Shown: positions 55,254-63,893 of the stretch, piece by piece
How the letters are laid out: each line of letters begins with the position of its first letter
Position numbering within the stretch: position 1 is the stretch's first letter
DNA from: Nocardioides sp. Kera G14
GTDB lineage: Bacteria; Actinomycetota; Actinomycetes; Propionibacteriales; Nocardioidaceae
Assembly (NCBI RefSeq): GCF_020715565.1
Contig: NZ_CP085839.1
Span: forward strand, 2,356,001-2,420,000
Direction: 5' to 3'
DNA length: 64,000 bases
The notes under the pieces: model-generated
What the model was told of the DNA's origin: nothing
The model's input: only the letters and a program-made list of their open reading frames with translations
The model's database searches: none
Position numbers and translations under genes: made by a program

Positions 55254-56218
55254 TGCTGCGGGTCTGGGCACCGGTCGGTGTCGGCGAGATCCGTGTGGGT
55301 GACGACCTGGTCGACGTACTGCTGACGGCGCTGGACGAGACCGGCCTGCCGCTGCACGACGGCGACATCGTCCTGGTCACCAGCAAGGTCGTGAGCAAGG
55401 CGGAGGGCCGCAGCCGGGAGTCGACCCGGGACGAGGCACTGCCCGGCGAGACCGCTCGTGTCGTCGCGACCCGCGGCGCGACGCGGATCGTGCGCAACAG
55501 GCTCGGCCTGACCATGGCCGCAGCCGGCATCGACGCCTCCAACGTGGAGGCGGGCCGGATCCTGCTCCTGCCCGTGGACCCGGACGCCTCCGCCGCCCGC
55601 CTCCGTGCAGGCGTCCTCGAGCGCACGGGCACCAACGTCGGCGTGATCGTCACCGACACCGCGGGCCGTGCGTGGCGCGAGGGCCAGACCGACATCGCGA
55701 TCGGTGCCGCCGGGCTCACTGTCCTCGAGAGCTTCGCGGGGCAGGTCGACGGCTACGGCAACCCGCTCGTCGTGACCGTCCCAGCGGTCGCCGACGAGCT
55801 GGCCGGTGCCGCCGAACTGGCCCAAGGCAAGCTCCGCGCGCGCCCGTTCGCCGTGGTGAGCGGACGCGAGGACCTCGTTCTGCCCGCGGGCGAGGACGGC
55901 CCCGGAGCCACCGCGCTGATCCGCCCCGAGGGCGCCGACCTCTTCGGCTACGGCGCTCGCGAGGCCGTGCTGCAGGCGATCGCCGCCATGTACGACGAGC
56001 ACTCGGAGGCGAGGGTCGTCTTCGGCGCACCGGCCTCGATCGAGGAGCTCCTCGCCGCGCTGGCCGAGGTCGGCTACGAGGCCCAAGCCGTCGGGGAGGA
56101 CGTCGTCGTGCGCCCGGAGACGGACGTCGCCAGGCTCCTCATCCTTGCGGTCGCCTTCGGATGGCACCTGACGCGCTCGGACGACGCGGGTGCGAGGCTC
56201 TCGCCGCGGACTCCGTAG
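55253..56218 (+). CDS. fbiB: F420-0:gamma-L-glutamyl ligase CofE/FbiB, no nitroreductase domain
   Basis: This 321-residue protein carries the CofE ligase domain (residues about 1-245): DGDIVLVTSKVVSKAEGR, a TRGATRIVRNRLGLTMAAAGID segment, VIVTDTAGRAWREGQTDIAIGAAG and the GYGNPLVVTVPAVADELAGAAEL region. It adds glutamates to F420-0. Mycobacterial FbiB (about 448 residues) continues into an FMN nitroreductase-like domain that reduces dehydro-F420-0. Here only about 75 residues follow, with no FMN-binding pattern I recognise. Reduction must use another protein, or the tail has a new role. It is coupled to fbiA (TAGTG). Confidence 0.9.
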   Translation: MLRVWAPVGVGEIRVGDDLVDVLLTALDETGLPLHDGDIVLVTSKVVSKAEGRSRESTRDEALPGETARVVATRGATRIVRNRLGLTMAAAGIDASNVEAGRILLLPVDPDASAARLRAGVLERTGTNVGVIVTDTAGRAWREGQTDIAIGAAGLTVLESFAGQVDGYGNPLVVTVPAVADELAGAAELAQGKLRARPFAVVSGREDLVLPAGEDGPGATALIRPEGADLFGYGAREAVLQAIAAMYDEHSEARVVFGAPASIEELLAALAEVGYEAQAVGEDVVVRPETDVARLLILAVAFGWHLTRSDDAGARLSPRTP

Positions 56219-56273
56219 ACTCACCGGCGACCTGCTCACCGCGCCAGACCGCACGACCACATCGAGGACACCC

Positions 56274-57077
56274 GTGGCCAAGAAGACCGCCGCCCAGAAC
56301 TCCCGTCGGGCGGTCATCGACGACATCCGCAAGAAGCAGTCGAGTGCCGATCGGCGTCGCGGCCTCTCGATCATCGTGCCGCTGGTCCTCGTCGCGGTGC
56401 TCATCGTCGTCGCGGCGGCGTACCAGCCGGTGAAGCAGTGGTGGGACGAGCGCCAGTTCAACAACGTCAGCCTCGCGTCGATCGGCTCGCCGGCCTCCGC
56501 GTGCGACCCGATCACGACCAAGGCGGCCGACGGCAACCAGGAGCATGAGCCGACCGGCACGACGGTCACCTACACGACCGCTCCTCCAGCCTTCGGCCCG
56601 CACTGGAACGAGTCCGGCGTCGCCCCGGTCGCGATGGAGAAGAAGTTCTACGCGTGGGGTGAGCGCCCGCAGCTCGAGGCGCTCGTGCACAACCTCGAGC
56701 ACGGGTACACCGAGGTCTGGTACGACGAGACGGTCAACGACAACCCGAAGGAGCTCGCCCAGCTGCGGGCGATCGCGTCGAAGTTCCCGGGCGACACCAA
56801 TATGCGTTACAAGTTCAAAGTGCTGCCCTGGTACACCGACAAGAGCACGCTCCCCAGCGACATCACGCAGACCGACACCGCGCACACCGGTGGCCAGAAG
56901 TTCCCTGCTGGCAAGCACATCGCCATCACGCACTGGTCCGCCGGTGGCGCAGGTCAGACGGACACCACCAAGCAGGTCGGCGTCTTCCAGTACTGCTCGT
57001 CGATCTCCGGCGCGGCGCTGAAGAAGTTCATGGAGACGTACCCCTACCTCGACTCCCCCGAGCCCAACGCCATGTGA
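56274..57077 (+). CDS. DUF3105 family membrane-anchored protein
   Basis: This 267-residue protein has a basic N-terminus, one membrane helix (LSIIVPLVLVAVLIVVAAAYQP, residues about 32-53) and an extracytoplasmic DUF3105 domain. The family motif LEALVHNLEHGYTEVWYDE (His residues) lies near residue 150. Function is unknown; metal binding by the His pair is a guess. The GTG at 56274 was chosen because an upstream reading gives a poor N-terminus. It follows fbiB by 55 bases on the same strand. It ends 16 bases from the convergent manC stop. Confidence 0.82.
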   Translation: MAKKTAAQNSRRAVIDDIRKKQSSADRRRGLSIIVPLVLVAVLIVVAAAYQPVKQWWDERQFNNVSLASIGSPASACDPITTKAADGNQEHEPTGTTVTYTTAPPAFGPHWNESGVAPVAMEKKFYAWGERPQLEALVHNLEHGYTEVWYDETVNDNPKELAQLRAIASKFPGDTNMRYKFKVLPWYTDKSTLPSDITQTDTAHTGGQKFPAGKHIAITHWSAGGAGQTDTTKQVGVFQYCSSISGAALKKFMETYPYLDSPEPNAM

Positions 57078-57093
57078 GCCGAGGGCCTGACCG

Positions 57094-58194
57094 TCAGGTC
57101 AGGTCCTCGACGCCCTCCTTCTGGAGGTTGGCGACCATCTGCTTCACCTGCTGGGCGTGCGCACGCGTGGTGACGAGGACGGCGTCCTCGGTGTCCACGA
57201 CGACGATGTCCTCGACGCCGACGACGGCGATCGTTCGGCCGCTGTTCGGGACCACCAGGCCGCTGGAGTCGATCGACCGGACGAGTTGGGAGTCACCGAG
57301 CACCGTCGGGCCCTCGTTGTCGACGGTCAGGGCGGCGTCGAGCAGGGTCGCGAGCGAGTCGAAGTCACCGACGTCGTCCCAGCCGAACCCGCCGGGCACC
57401 ATCGCGACGCGGCCGGCGGCCGCCGCCGGCTCGGCCACCGCGGTGTCGAGCGGCACCTTCGGGAGCGTCGGCCAGATCTCCTTGATCAGCTCGGGCTTGG
57501 TGGCGATGAGTCGCAGCTTCTCCACGAACTCGGGGTCCTGCTCGGCGAGCAGGTCCAGCAGCACCGTCGGCTTCACGACGAACATGCCGGCGTTCCAGCG
57601 ATAGCCGCCGTGATCGAGGTAGCCCTGCGCCACCTTCTCCGACGGCTTCTCCACGAAGCTGTCGACGAGCATCGCCCCAGGCTGCCCCTCGAGGGCTCCG
57701 ATGCCGTGCACGTAGCCGTAGGCCGAGGATGGGAAGGTCGGCTGGATACCGATCGTGACGAGCCAGCCCTCGCGGGCGACCTCGACGGCGGTGCGGACGG
57801 CCTGGGTGAAGAGCTTCGCCTTGGTGATGACGTGGTCGGCGGCGAAGGAGCCCATCACCGCGTCCGGGTCACGGAGCTCGAGGACGGCGGCCGCCCAGCC
57901 GATGGCGGCCATGGAGTCACGCGCGCTGGGCTCGGCGAGTATCCGACCGGCGAGGTCGGGGATCTGCGCGACCACGGCCTGCTCGTGCAGGTGGCCGGTC
58001 ACGACCAGGACCCGGTCATCGACGAGTGGGCAGAGCCGGTCCCACGTCTCCTGTAGGAGGGACTTTCCGTGGCCGGTGAGGTCACGCAGGAACTTGGGCT
58101 CGGCCTGACGGGAGAGCGGCCACAGCCGGGTCCCGGCACCGCCCGCAGGGATCACCGCGTAGAAGTTCTCGATGTTGAGCTTGCCGATTGCCAT
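57094..58194 (-). CDS. manC: Mannose-1-phosphate guanylyltransferase
   Basis: This 366-residue nucleotidyltransferase makes GDP-mannose from mannose 1-phosphate and GTP. It has the signature FYAVIPAGGAGTRLWPLSRQAEPKFL (GGxGTRLWPLSR), the FAADHVI loop, and VDSFVEKPSEKVAQGYL with the Glu-Lys-Pro motif. The C-terminus does not extend into a phosphomannose isomerase domain, so it is the short, single-function form. GDP-mannose feeds mannosylated glycolipids and glycans with the phosphomannomutase at 47.2-48.6 kb. The ATG at 58194 is chosen by homology. Confidence 0.94.
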   Translation of the reverse strand: MAIGKLNIENFYAVIPAGGAGTRLWPLSRQAEPKFLRDLTGHGKSLLQETWDRLCPLVDDRVLVVTGHLHEQAVVAQIPDLAGRILAEPSARDSMAAIGWAAAVLELRDPDAVMGSFAADHVITKAKLFTQAVRTAVEVAREGWLVTIGIQPTFPSSAYGYVHGIGALEGQPGAMLVDSFVEKPSEKVAQGYLDHGGYRWNAGMFVVKPTVLLDLLAEQDPEFVEKLRLIATKPELIKEIWPTLPKVPLDTAVAEPAAAAGRVAMVPGGFGWDDVGDFDSLATLLDAALTVDNEGPTVLGDSQLVRSIDSSGLVVPNSGRTIAVVGVEDIVVVDTEDAVLVTTRAHAQQVKQMVANLQKEGVEDLT

Positions 58195-58246
58195 GCCCCA
58201 GAGGGTAGGCCATCGAGCTCCTCCTCGGACCCGGCACGATGGACCT

Positions 58247-58978
58247 GTGACCACCCTCTCCTCGCTCCTGAGCGACCGCCTCCGCACCGATCCCGGGCAG
58301 CCGCTCGTGACGTTCTATGACGAGGCGACCGGCGAGCGGGTCGAGCTCTCCGTCACCACGTGGTCCAACTGGGTGGCGAAGTCCAGCTCGCTGCTCGTCG
58401 ATGCCCTCGGCCTCGAGCGCGGCCAGTCGCTGCGGATCGACCTGCCGCCGCACTGGCTGGGGACGGTCTTCCTCGGCGCGGCATGGAACGCCGGTCTCGT
58501 CCTCACCGATGCCAGCACCGACGGCGGACGGCCCGACGCGGTCGTCACCGGCCCCGACGGGGTGGAGTCGTGGTCGACGTACGGCGGCCAGGTTCTCGCC
58601 TGCGCCCTGAAGCCGCTCGGCGTGCGGTTCAGCGATCCGCTGCCGCGCGGTGTGCACGACGTCGGCGTCGAGATCTGGGGCCAGCCGGACGCGTTCCTCC
58701 CGTGGGACCCGCCGACCCAGGAGGATCTCGCCGTCGATCTCGAGGGACTGCGGCTCACCCAGGGACAGATGTGGGAGGCGGCCGCGGCTTCCCCGGCACG
58801 CGGCCGCCTCCTCTCGGAGGTGAACCCGGCTTCCCCACCGGGGCTCACCTCCCTGACCGGGCCGCTCGTTCACGGCGGCTCGGTGGTCCTGGTCGTCAAC
58901 GCCGGCCCGGAACGCCTCACGGCGATCGCGGCGACGGAGCGCGCTCAGCCGGCCAGGTCGTACCCCTTGAACCCGTAG
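58247..58978 (+). CDS. TIGR03089-like family protein
   Basis: This 243-residue protein fits the TIGR03089 family of actinobacterial proteins related to the N-terminal part of AMP-binding enzymes. Features are TTLSSLLSDRLRTDPGQPLVTFYDEATGERVELSV, TWSNWVAKSSSLLVDALGLERGQSLRIDLPPHWLG and LPLGAAWNAGLVLTDAST-like segments. It lacks the TSGTTG-P-loop and the C-terminal domain of acyl-CoA synthetases, so ligase activity is not expected. Function is unknown. It begins with GTG divergently from manC and its 3' end overlaps the convergent peptidoglycan amidase gene by 34 bases. Confidence 0.8.
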   Translation: MTTLSSLLSDRLRTDPGQPLVTFYDEATGERVELSVTTWSNWVAKSSSLLVDALGLERGQSLRIDLPPHWLGTVFLGAAWNAGLVLTDASTDGGRPDAVVTGPDGVESWSTYGGQVLACALKPLGVRFSDPLPRGVHDVGVEIWGQPDAFLPWDPPTQEDLAVDLEGLRLTQGQMWEAAAASPARGRLLSEVNPASPPGLTSLTGPLVHGGSVVLVVNAGPERLTAIAATERAQPARSYPLNP

Positions 58979-61905
58979 CCGAGCACCCGCGGCGTCTTGA
59001 GCTGGCCGGCGGCGTCGGCGTACAGCGCCCAGAGCGTGCCGTTGCCGTCGCGGGCGACGAGGTCCGAGTGCCCGGTGACGTCCAGGGCTCCGACGCCGAT
59101 CACCCAGTCGTAGCCGGCGACGCTGCGCTTGAGCGCCGTCGGCGACGAGAGTCCGCCGGGGCCGTTGCCCTTGTAGAGCACGAGGCTGTTGCCCTTACGG
59201 ATCAGCACGTCGGGTGCCCTGTCGGCATCCCAGGTACCTGCCGGGATCTGCGCCGCACCCGCGACGCGGGCGTACATCGGGTAGGCCGCGGTGATGCCGG
59301 TCGCACCGTTGCCCGGATAGACCATCATCCCGCTGGACGTCTGGGCCATCAGGTCCGGCAGGCCGTCGCCGGTCATGTCGCCGACCGCCGAGATCAGCGT
59401 GGCTGAGCCGAAGTTGCCCAGCCTGTAGGCGCCGGTGAACGTGCCGGCGCCGTTGCCGAGCGTGAGGTAGAGCACCCCGGTGGTGGCCCGATAGAGGACG
59501 TCGCCCCGGCCGTCGCCGTTCCAGTCGCCGGCATTGAGGACCAGGTTGGCCCCGGAGAGGTCGAGGTTGGTGACGACGGGCAGGCCGAGGTCGGTGCCGT
59601 CGTTCTTCCGCAGCAGATGCAGGCGGGCACCGGTGACGGTGAGCACCTCCGGGCTCGCGCCGCCGAGCATCTGGACCGCCCCGCTGATCGGCCCCTCCTT
59701 CTTGAAGCCCGCGTACGGGCCGAGGTTCCCGGAGAAGCCGGTGCCACCGTTGCCGAGTCGGACGTAGCCCTTCTTGTTCGCGTTGCGGTAGATGATGTCC
59801 GCGCGCCGGTCGCCGTTGAAGTCAGCGACCGCCAGCGAGGACGCACTCTGCCAGCCACTCCCGAGGCTGCGTCGCGCGGCGAACGCGGCGCGCCCGTTTC
59901 CGGCCATCCACCACAGGCCGCCATGGGTGTCGCGGGCGACGAGGTCGGCGCGGCCGTCGCCGTTGATGTCAGCGGCGCTGATCCAGTTGTAGGCCGCATA
60001 ACTGGCACTGCCGAGGTTCCGGGCGCGGCTGAAGGTGCCGTTGCCCCGGCCGAGGAGGAGCCTGAGGCGACCGCCCTTGGTGATCCGCGAGGCCACGTCG
60101 TTGAGGTGATCGCCGTTGACGTCACCGAGCGGGATGATGAGGTTCCGACCCCGCGCCTTCCTGGTCTTGTGGGTCGCCCTGCCGAACGTGCCCGCGGCGG
60201 TGCCGGGACGGATCGCCAAGTCACCCTTCGCGTTCCATGCCACGACGTCCGCGCGGCCGTCGCCGGTGAGGTCGGGCGAGAGCACGAAGCGGCTACCAGA
60301 AGCGCCCTTGGAGGCGATCACGCCGTTGAACCCGGACTGGCCGGTCGTCGGGATGATCACCGCACGCTTGTCGGACGTACGCCGCGCGATGATGTCGGGT
60401 TGCGCGGTCCCGACCAGGTTGGAGTTCTTGCGGGCGAAGGCCCAGCCCTTCTGGAGCGCCGTCGCTGCGCGACGGATGTCGGCCATGCGTGCATAGAGGT
60501 ACTTGCCCGGGCAGGCGGTCGCCTTGGTGTCACGGTGGGCCATGATCGAACTGGAGAAGGTACGGCCCTCGATCTTCACGTTCGTCGCGGCTGCGGAGAC
60601 CCCGTGGAGGGAGAGCTTCCACGCGAAGAGGGCCGCGTAGGCACCGATGATCTCCTGGCTCGGCGTGGCGATGTCGTAGTTGCCGATCGCGCTCATGGCG
60701 AAGGAGTCGTTGTTGTAGTTCTCGGTGTGGGCACCGACGACGGGGCGGTCGACGCCGCCGTACCTGCCCTCCCAGATCCGGCCGAAGCGGTCGACGAGGA
60801 AGTTGTAGCCGATGTCGCGCCAGCCCTTGGACTTCACGTGGTAGGCGTAGATGCTGCGGATGATGCCGGGGACCTCGGCGGCGGTGTAGTCGTTGGCGTT
60901 CACGGTGTGGTGGACGAAGGCACCGTGGATGGTGCCGTACGACGGCGCCGTCTGCTCACGCAGCTTCTCGTTCGCTCCCCACTGGGCGCGGCTGTAGATG
61001 TAGGGCTTGGCCACCTTGCTGGCCGCCAGCGTGATCGCGTCCTCCGTGACCGGCGTCTCGTCCGCGGCAAGTGTGATCGCACCGGCTGAGGGCGCGGCGG
61101 AAGTCACGTCACGTGACGGGACCATCTCGCCGCTGGCGTCGGGAGCGGCATCGGGAATGGTCGGGAGGGTGTTGGTGTCGATGTCGGGCGTCTCCGCCTT
61201 GGTCGAGCTCGGCGTGCCGGGGTCGATGACCGCCAGCGTCATGTCCTGGGGCAGCTCCGAGCTCTTGACCTGGGCCTTCACCTGGACCTGGTCGACGTGA
61301 CCGACCAGGGCCTCGTCGGTGCCGGGACGGGCCTGGGCCGCCTCCGCCGTGCCGGGGTCCGGCGCGTGCTCGTCGTGGTAATCGAGGTCCGCCCAGTCGG
61401 TCCACTCGCCGTCGGTCTGGGTGCGCACCTGGACGTTGATGTCGCCCTCGGCGATGTCCTGGCCGTGCTCCCACGTCACGCCGACCGTGCCGAAGCCATC
61501 GACGTCCTGCGGGTCGCTGACGATCGTGGTCGTGCCGGTCTTGACGTCGGCAACCGTCGAGGCCGCCAGGCCGCCGCTGCCCTTGACGTACACCGCGCTG
61601 CGCGCCGCGCCACCGGTGGTGGCCAGCGCCGGCTTCATGCCCGGCGCCGGCGCCGTGAGGGCCACCTCGCGCACGTCAGGGTCGACGGGCGCCGTGGGCA
61701 CCTCGGCCGGCTGGTCGGCGATCGACTCATAGGCGGCGAGCGCCGTCGCGACGTCACTGTCCTCGGTCGAGACACCGCGAGTTGGGTGCTCGCGCACGAC
61801 GTCGAGGGAGACGACGTTGGCCGCCGGCACGAGGGCGGCGAAGACGGCACCGAGAACCAGCAACTGCTGGCAACCGGCGATGAATCGGGACTTCTGGGCA
61901 TGCAT
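58945..61905 (-). CDS. Secreted peptidoglycan amidase (PGRP/Amidase_2) with FG-GAP repeats
   Basis: This 986-residue exported protein has a signal peptide (IAGCQQLLVLGAVFAALVPAANVVS), an acidic linker, a PGRP/N-acetylmuramoyl-L-alanine amidase domain (about residues 310-480, with YSRAQWGANEKLREQ, GAFVHHTVNANDY, DRFGRIWEGRYGG and MAHRDTKATACPG that hold the zinc ligands), and at least seven FG-GAP/VCBS propeller repeats such as LTGDGRADVVAW, INGDGRADLVAR, FNGDRRADIIYR and WNGDGRGDVLYR. It should cleave the amide between muramic acid and the stem peptide, with the propeller binding calcium. The ATG at 61905 has a GGAGCG site. Confidence 0.88.
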   Translation of the reverse strand: MHAQKSRFIAGCQQLLVLGAVFAALVPAANVVSLDVVREHPTRGVSTEDSDVATALAAYESIADQPAEVPTAPVDPDVREVALTAPAPGMKPALATTGGAARSAVYVKGSGGLAASTVADVKTGTTTIVSDPQDVDGFGTVGVTWEHGQDIAEGDINVQVRTQTDGEWTDWADLDYHDEHAPDPGTAEAAQARPGTDEALVGHVDQVQVKAQVKSSELPQDMTLAVIDPGTPSSTKAETPDIDTNTLPTIPDAAPDASGEMVPSRDVTSAAPSAGAITLAADETPVTEDAITLAASKVAKPYIYSRAQWGANEKLREQTAPSYGTIHGAFVHHTVNANDYTAAEVPGIIRSIYAYHVKSKGWRDIGYNFLVDRFGRIWEGRYGGVDRPVVGAHTENYNNDSFAMSAIGNYDIATPSQEIIGAYAALFAWKLSLHGVSAAATNVKIEGRTFSSSIMAHRDTKATACPGKYLYARMADIRRAATALQKGWAFARKNSNLVGTAQPDIIARRTSDKRAVIIPTTGQSGFNGVIASKGASGSRFVLSPDLTGDGRADVVAWNAKGDLAIRPGTAAGTFGRATHKTRKARGRNLIIPLGDVNGDHLNDVASRITKGGRLRLLLGRGNGTFSRARNLGSASYAAYNWISAADINGDGRADLVARDTHGGLWWMAGNGRAAFAARRSLGSGWQSASSLAVADFNGDRRADIIYRNANKKGYVRLGNGGTGFSGNLGPYAGFKKEGPISGAVQMLGGASPEVLTVTGARLHLLRKNDGTDLGLPVVTNLDLSGANLVLNAGDWNGDGRGDVLYRATTGVLYLTLGNGAGTFTGAYRLGNFGSATLISAVGDMTGDGLPDLMAQTSSGMMVYPGNGATGITAAYPMYARVAGAAQIPAGTWDADRAPDVLIRKGNSLVLYKGNGPGGLSSPTALKRSVAGYDWVIGVGALDVTGHSDLVARDGNGTLWALYADAAGQLKTPRVLGYGFKGYDLAG

Positions 61906-62077
61906 AGGAACGCTCCGGGTGTGCGGGGAAGAGTCACACGAGACAACAACTGTCACACCAGTAACGGAGGTTGTGAAGCATTCCTGAGTAACTACAAACG
62001 TGTAATTTCCAGCCCTGCGCAGGCGTGTCGCGAGATTAAAGTAAAATTACATGGATGTAGTTCGCGCCGAAATGTCG
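61906..62077 (-). promoter_or_regulatory. AT-rich upstream region of the peptidoglycan amidase
   Basis: This 172-base region is notably AT-richer than its surroundings. It contains several GTCAC/GTAAC pentamers (61933-61937, 61952-61956, 61961-61965, 61988-61992) that resemble MtrA half-sites, but their spacing is not the usual 6 bases. It presumably holds the promoter. I did not find a definite -35/-10 pair. Confidence 0.4.
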
Positions 62078-62103
62078 AAGGACCGCCCCGTAGGGCGGTC
62101 CTT
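62078..62103 (-). terminator. Terminator of the polysaccharide exporter genes
   Basis: On the minus strand AAGGACCGCCC pairs perfectly with GGGCGGTCCTT (11 bp) around a 4-base loop, 30 bases after the ATPase stop. It separates the ABC exporter operon from the amidase gene, although the U-tract is weak. Confidence 0.78.
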
Positions 62104-62132
62104 CAGCGTGGCGCGCCAGCGCGGGCGGGAGC

Positions 62133-62915
62133 TCAGACGTCGGCGCCGAGCTCGTTGTCGGAGATCTGGTCGGCACCCTCGAGACCGAGGTCCTCCTCGT
62201 AGCCGACGTACCGGATGCCGTCGACCGCTGGGCCGTCGAAGCCCATCTTCCCCTTCTCGAGGACGATGACGCGGTCACACATGCGCGCGACGGAAGCCGC
62301 AGCGTGGCTGACATAGACGAGGGTGACACCGCTGTTGCGGACCTCCTCCATCTTGGCCAAGCACTTCTTCTTGAACGGCTTATCGCCGACGGCCAGAACC
62401 TCGTCGGCGAGGAAGATGTCGCCGTCGACGTGGATGGCCACCGAGAAGCCGAGACGGGAGTTCATACCGCTGGAGTAGGTGCCCACCGGGGCGTCGATGA
62501 AGCGGCCGATGTCGGCGAACTCGACGATCTCCTCGAGTTTGCGCTCGGTCTCCTTCTGGCTCATGCCCATGATCGCGGCGTTGAGGAAGATGTTCTCCCG
62601 ACCCGAGAGCTGCGGGTGGAAACCAGCACCGGTCGCGATCAGGCCGGCGATGCGGCCGCGGGTCAGGACCTGTCCGGAGTCCGGCCGCATCGTGCCGTTG
62701 ATCAGCTTGAGGAGCGTGGACTTGCCGGAGCCGTTGAGCCCCATCAGGCCCACCGACTCACCCTGCTCGATCTCGAAGGAGACGTCGTCGACGGCCGTGA
62801 AGGTGTCGCTGATCTCCTGGCCCCGCAGCATCGCGACCGTCATCTGCTTGAAGGTCTTGTGGTAGCGAAGGGTGAAGTTCTTGGTCGCGTGGTCGACCTT
62901 GATCGCAGTCGCCAT
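62133..62915 (-). CDS. Polysaccharide ABC exporter ATPase (Wzt/TagH-like)
   Basis: This 260-residue ATPase pairs with the following permease to move lipid-linked glycans across the membrane. Walker A is GLNGSGKSTLLKLI, the signature YSSGMNSRLGFSVAIHV is the divergent form of glycan exporters, and Walker B is DIFLADEVLAVGD with the switch His in YVSHAAAS. It lacks the C-terminal carbohydrate-binding extension of O-antigen Wzt. Its ATG shares a base with the permease stop (TGATG), so the two are coupled. In mycobacteria the related pair exports galactan. Confidence 0.88.
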   Translation of the reverse strand: MATAIKVDHATKNFTLRYHKTFKQMTVAMLRGQEISDTFTAVDDVSFEIEQGESVGLMGLNGSGKSTLLKLINGTMRPDSGQVLTRGRIAGLIATGAGFHPQLSGRENIFLNAAIMGMSQKETERKLEEIVEFADIGRFIDAPVGTYSSGMNSRLGFSVAIHVDGDIFLADEVLAVGDKPFKKKCLAKMEEVRNSGVTLVYVSHAAASVARMCDRVIVLEKGKMGFDGPAVDGIRYVGYEEDLGLEGADQISDNELGADV

Positions 62916-63823
62916 CAGAGTCGCTCCGGGATCCGCTTCTCGAACCTGCTGAACACAAGTTGTCCGATCACCAGGACGATGAGACTCAGCGCAAGCGTGA
63001 GAGACCCGCGGAGCACCATGTGGTCGGGCATCACGGCGATGGCGGTGGTGCCGTCATCGCCCGTCGTGACCCAGAAGGCGCGCTGCATGAAGAGCACCGC
63101 CATTGCGATCGGATCGGCGAGGTACACGTTCTCCAGCCAGGTCGGGAGCGCCTTGTGGACCATCTCGTAGGAGTACACCATCGGCACCCCCCAGCGGACG
63201 TAGTTGGTCACGATGCCGACGAAGCTGCCGAAGTCACGGAAGAACACGTTGGCGACGCTGAAGAGCAGCGCGAGAGCTGTGCCGAGCGCCATGGCCAACG
63301 CGACGGCGAAGCCGAGGCCGACGGCCGTCATGGCGTCCGGGTGCCAGCCGGTGAAGAGGCAGACGATCACCATGATGACCAGCTGCGGGCCGACGTGGAC
63401 CAGCGAGACCAGCATCGCCGACACGGGAAACATCTCGCGGGGCAGCGCCATCTTCGTCATCAGCGCCTTGTTGCGCACGATGGAGCGAGTTCCGGCGCCA
63501 AAGGTCTCGGTGAAGAAGTGGGTGACGATCAGGCCGGCGAAGACGTGGATCGGGTAGTTCGGGATGTTCCCGTGCGCCCCCATGATCTTGCCCATGATGA
63601 ACCAGTAGATGAAGAACTGGCTCAACGGATTGAGATAGGACCAGATGAAGCCGAGCGCCGAGCCCTCGTAGCGCGAAGCGAGCTCGCGCTCGACGAGCAG
63701 CTTCAGCAGGTAGCGCCGCCGGAAGACCTCCAGCAGTCCTTGGCTGGCCGACGGGGCGACGAGCTCGCCCTCGACCACCCGAACCTGGCGCGCTGGCGCC
63801 TCGGTCGTCGTCCCCTCGGTCAT
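62915..63823 (-). CDS. Polysaccharide ABC exporter permease (Wzm/TagG-like)
   Basis: This 302-residue ABC-2 type permease has a hydrophilic N-terminus of about 40 residues, then six membrane segments, with the family regions YRYLLKLLVERELASRYEGSALG-like RRYLLKLLVERELASRY, GFIWSYLNPLSQFFIYWFI and FFRDFGSFVGIVTNYVRWGVPMVYS. It exports a lipid-linked glycan or teichoic-type polymer with the coupled ATPase. The glycan is unknown; the gene upstream, cut at the window edge, may make part of it. ATG start with GAGG-like site. Confidence 0.87.
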   Translation of the reverse strand: MTEGTTTEAPARQVRVVEGELVAPSASQGLLEVFRRRYLLKLLVERELASRYEGSALGFIWSYLNPLSQFFIYWFIMGKIMGAHGNIPNYPIHVFAGLIVTHFFTETFGAGTRSIVRNKALMTKMALPREMFPVSAMLVSLVHVGPQLVIMVIVCLFTGWHPDAMTAVGLGFAVALAMALGTALALLFSVANVFFRDFGSFVGIVTNYVRWGVPMVYSYEMVHKALPTWLENVYLADPIAMAVLFMQRAFWVTTGDDGTTAIAVMPDHMVLRGSLTLALSLIVLVIGQLVFSRFEKRIPERL

Positions 63824-63893
63824 GAGTCGCTCCGTGAGGAAACGAGCGCCAGCGAGGCCCGGAGCGGGGCGGCGAATGGCCGCAACGAATCTG

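Noticed and set aside
58247..58978. Acyl-CoA synthetase
   Set aside because: Only the N-terminal part of the AMP-binding fold is suggested; the ATP-binding loop and C-terminal domain are missing.
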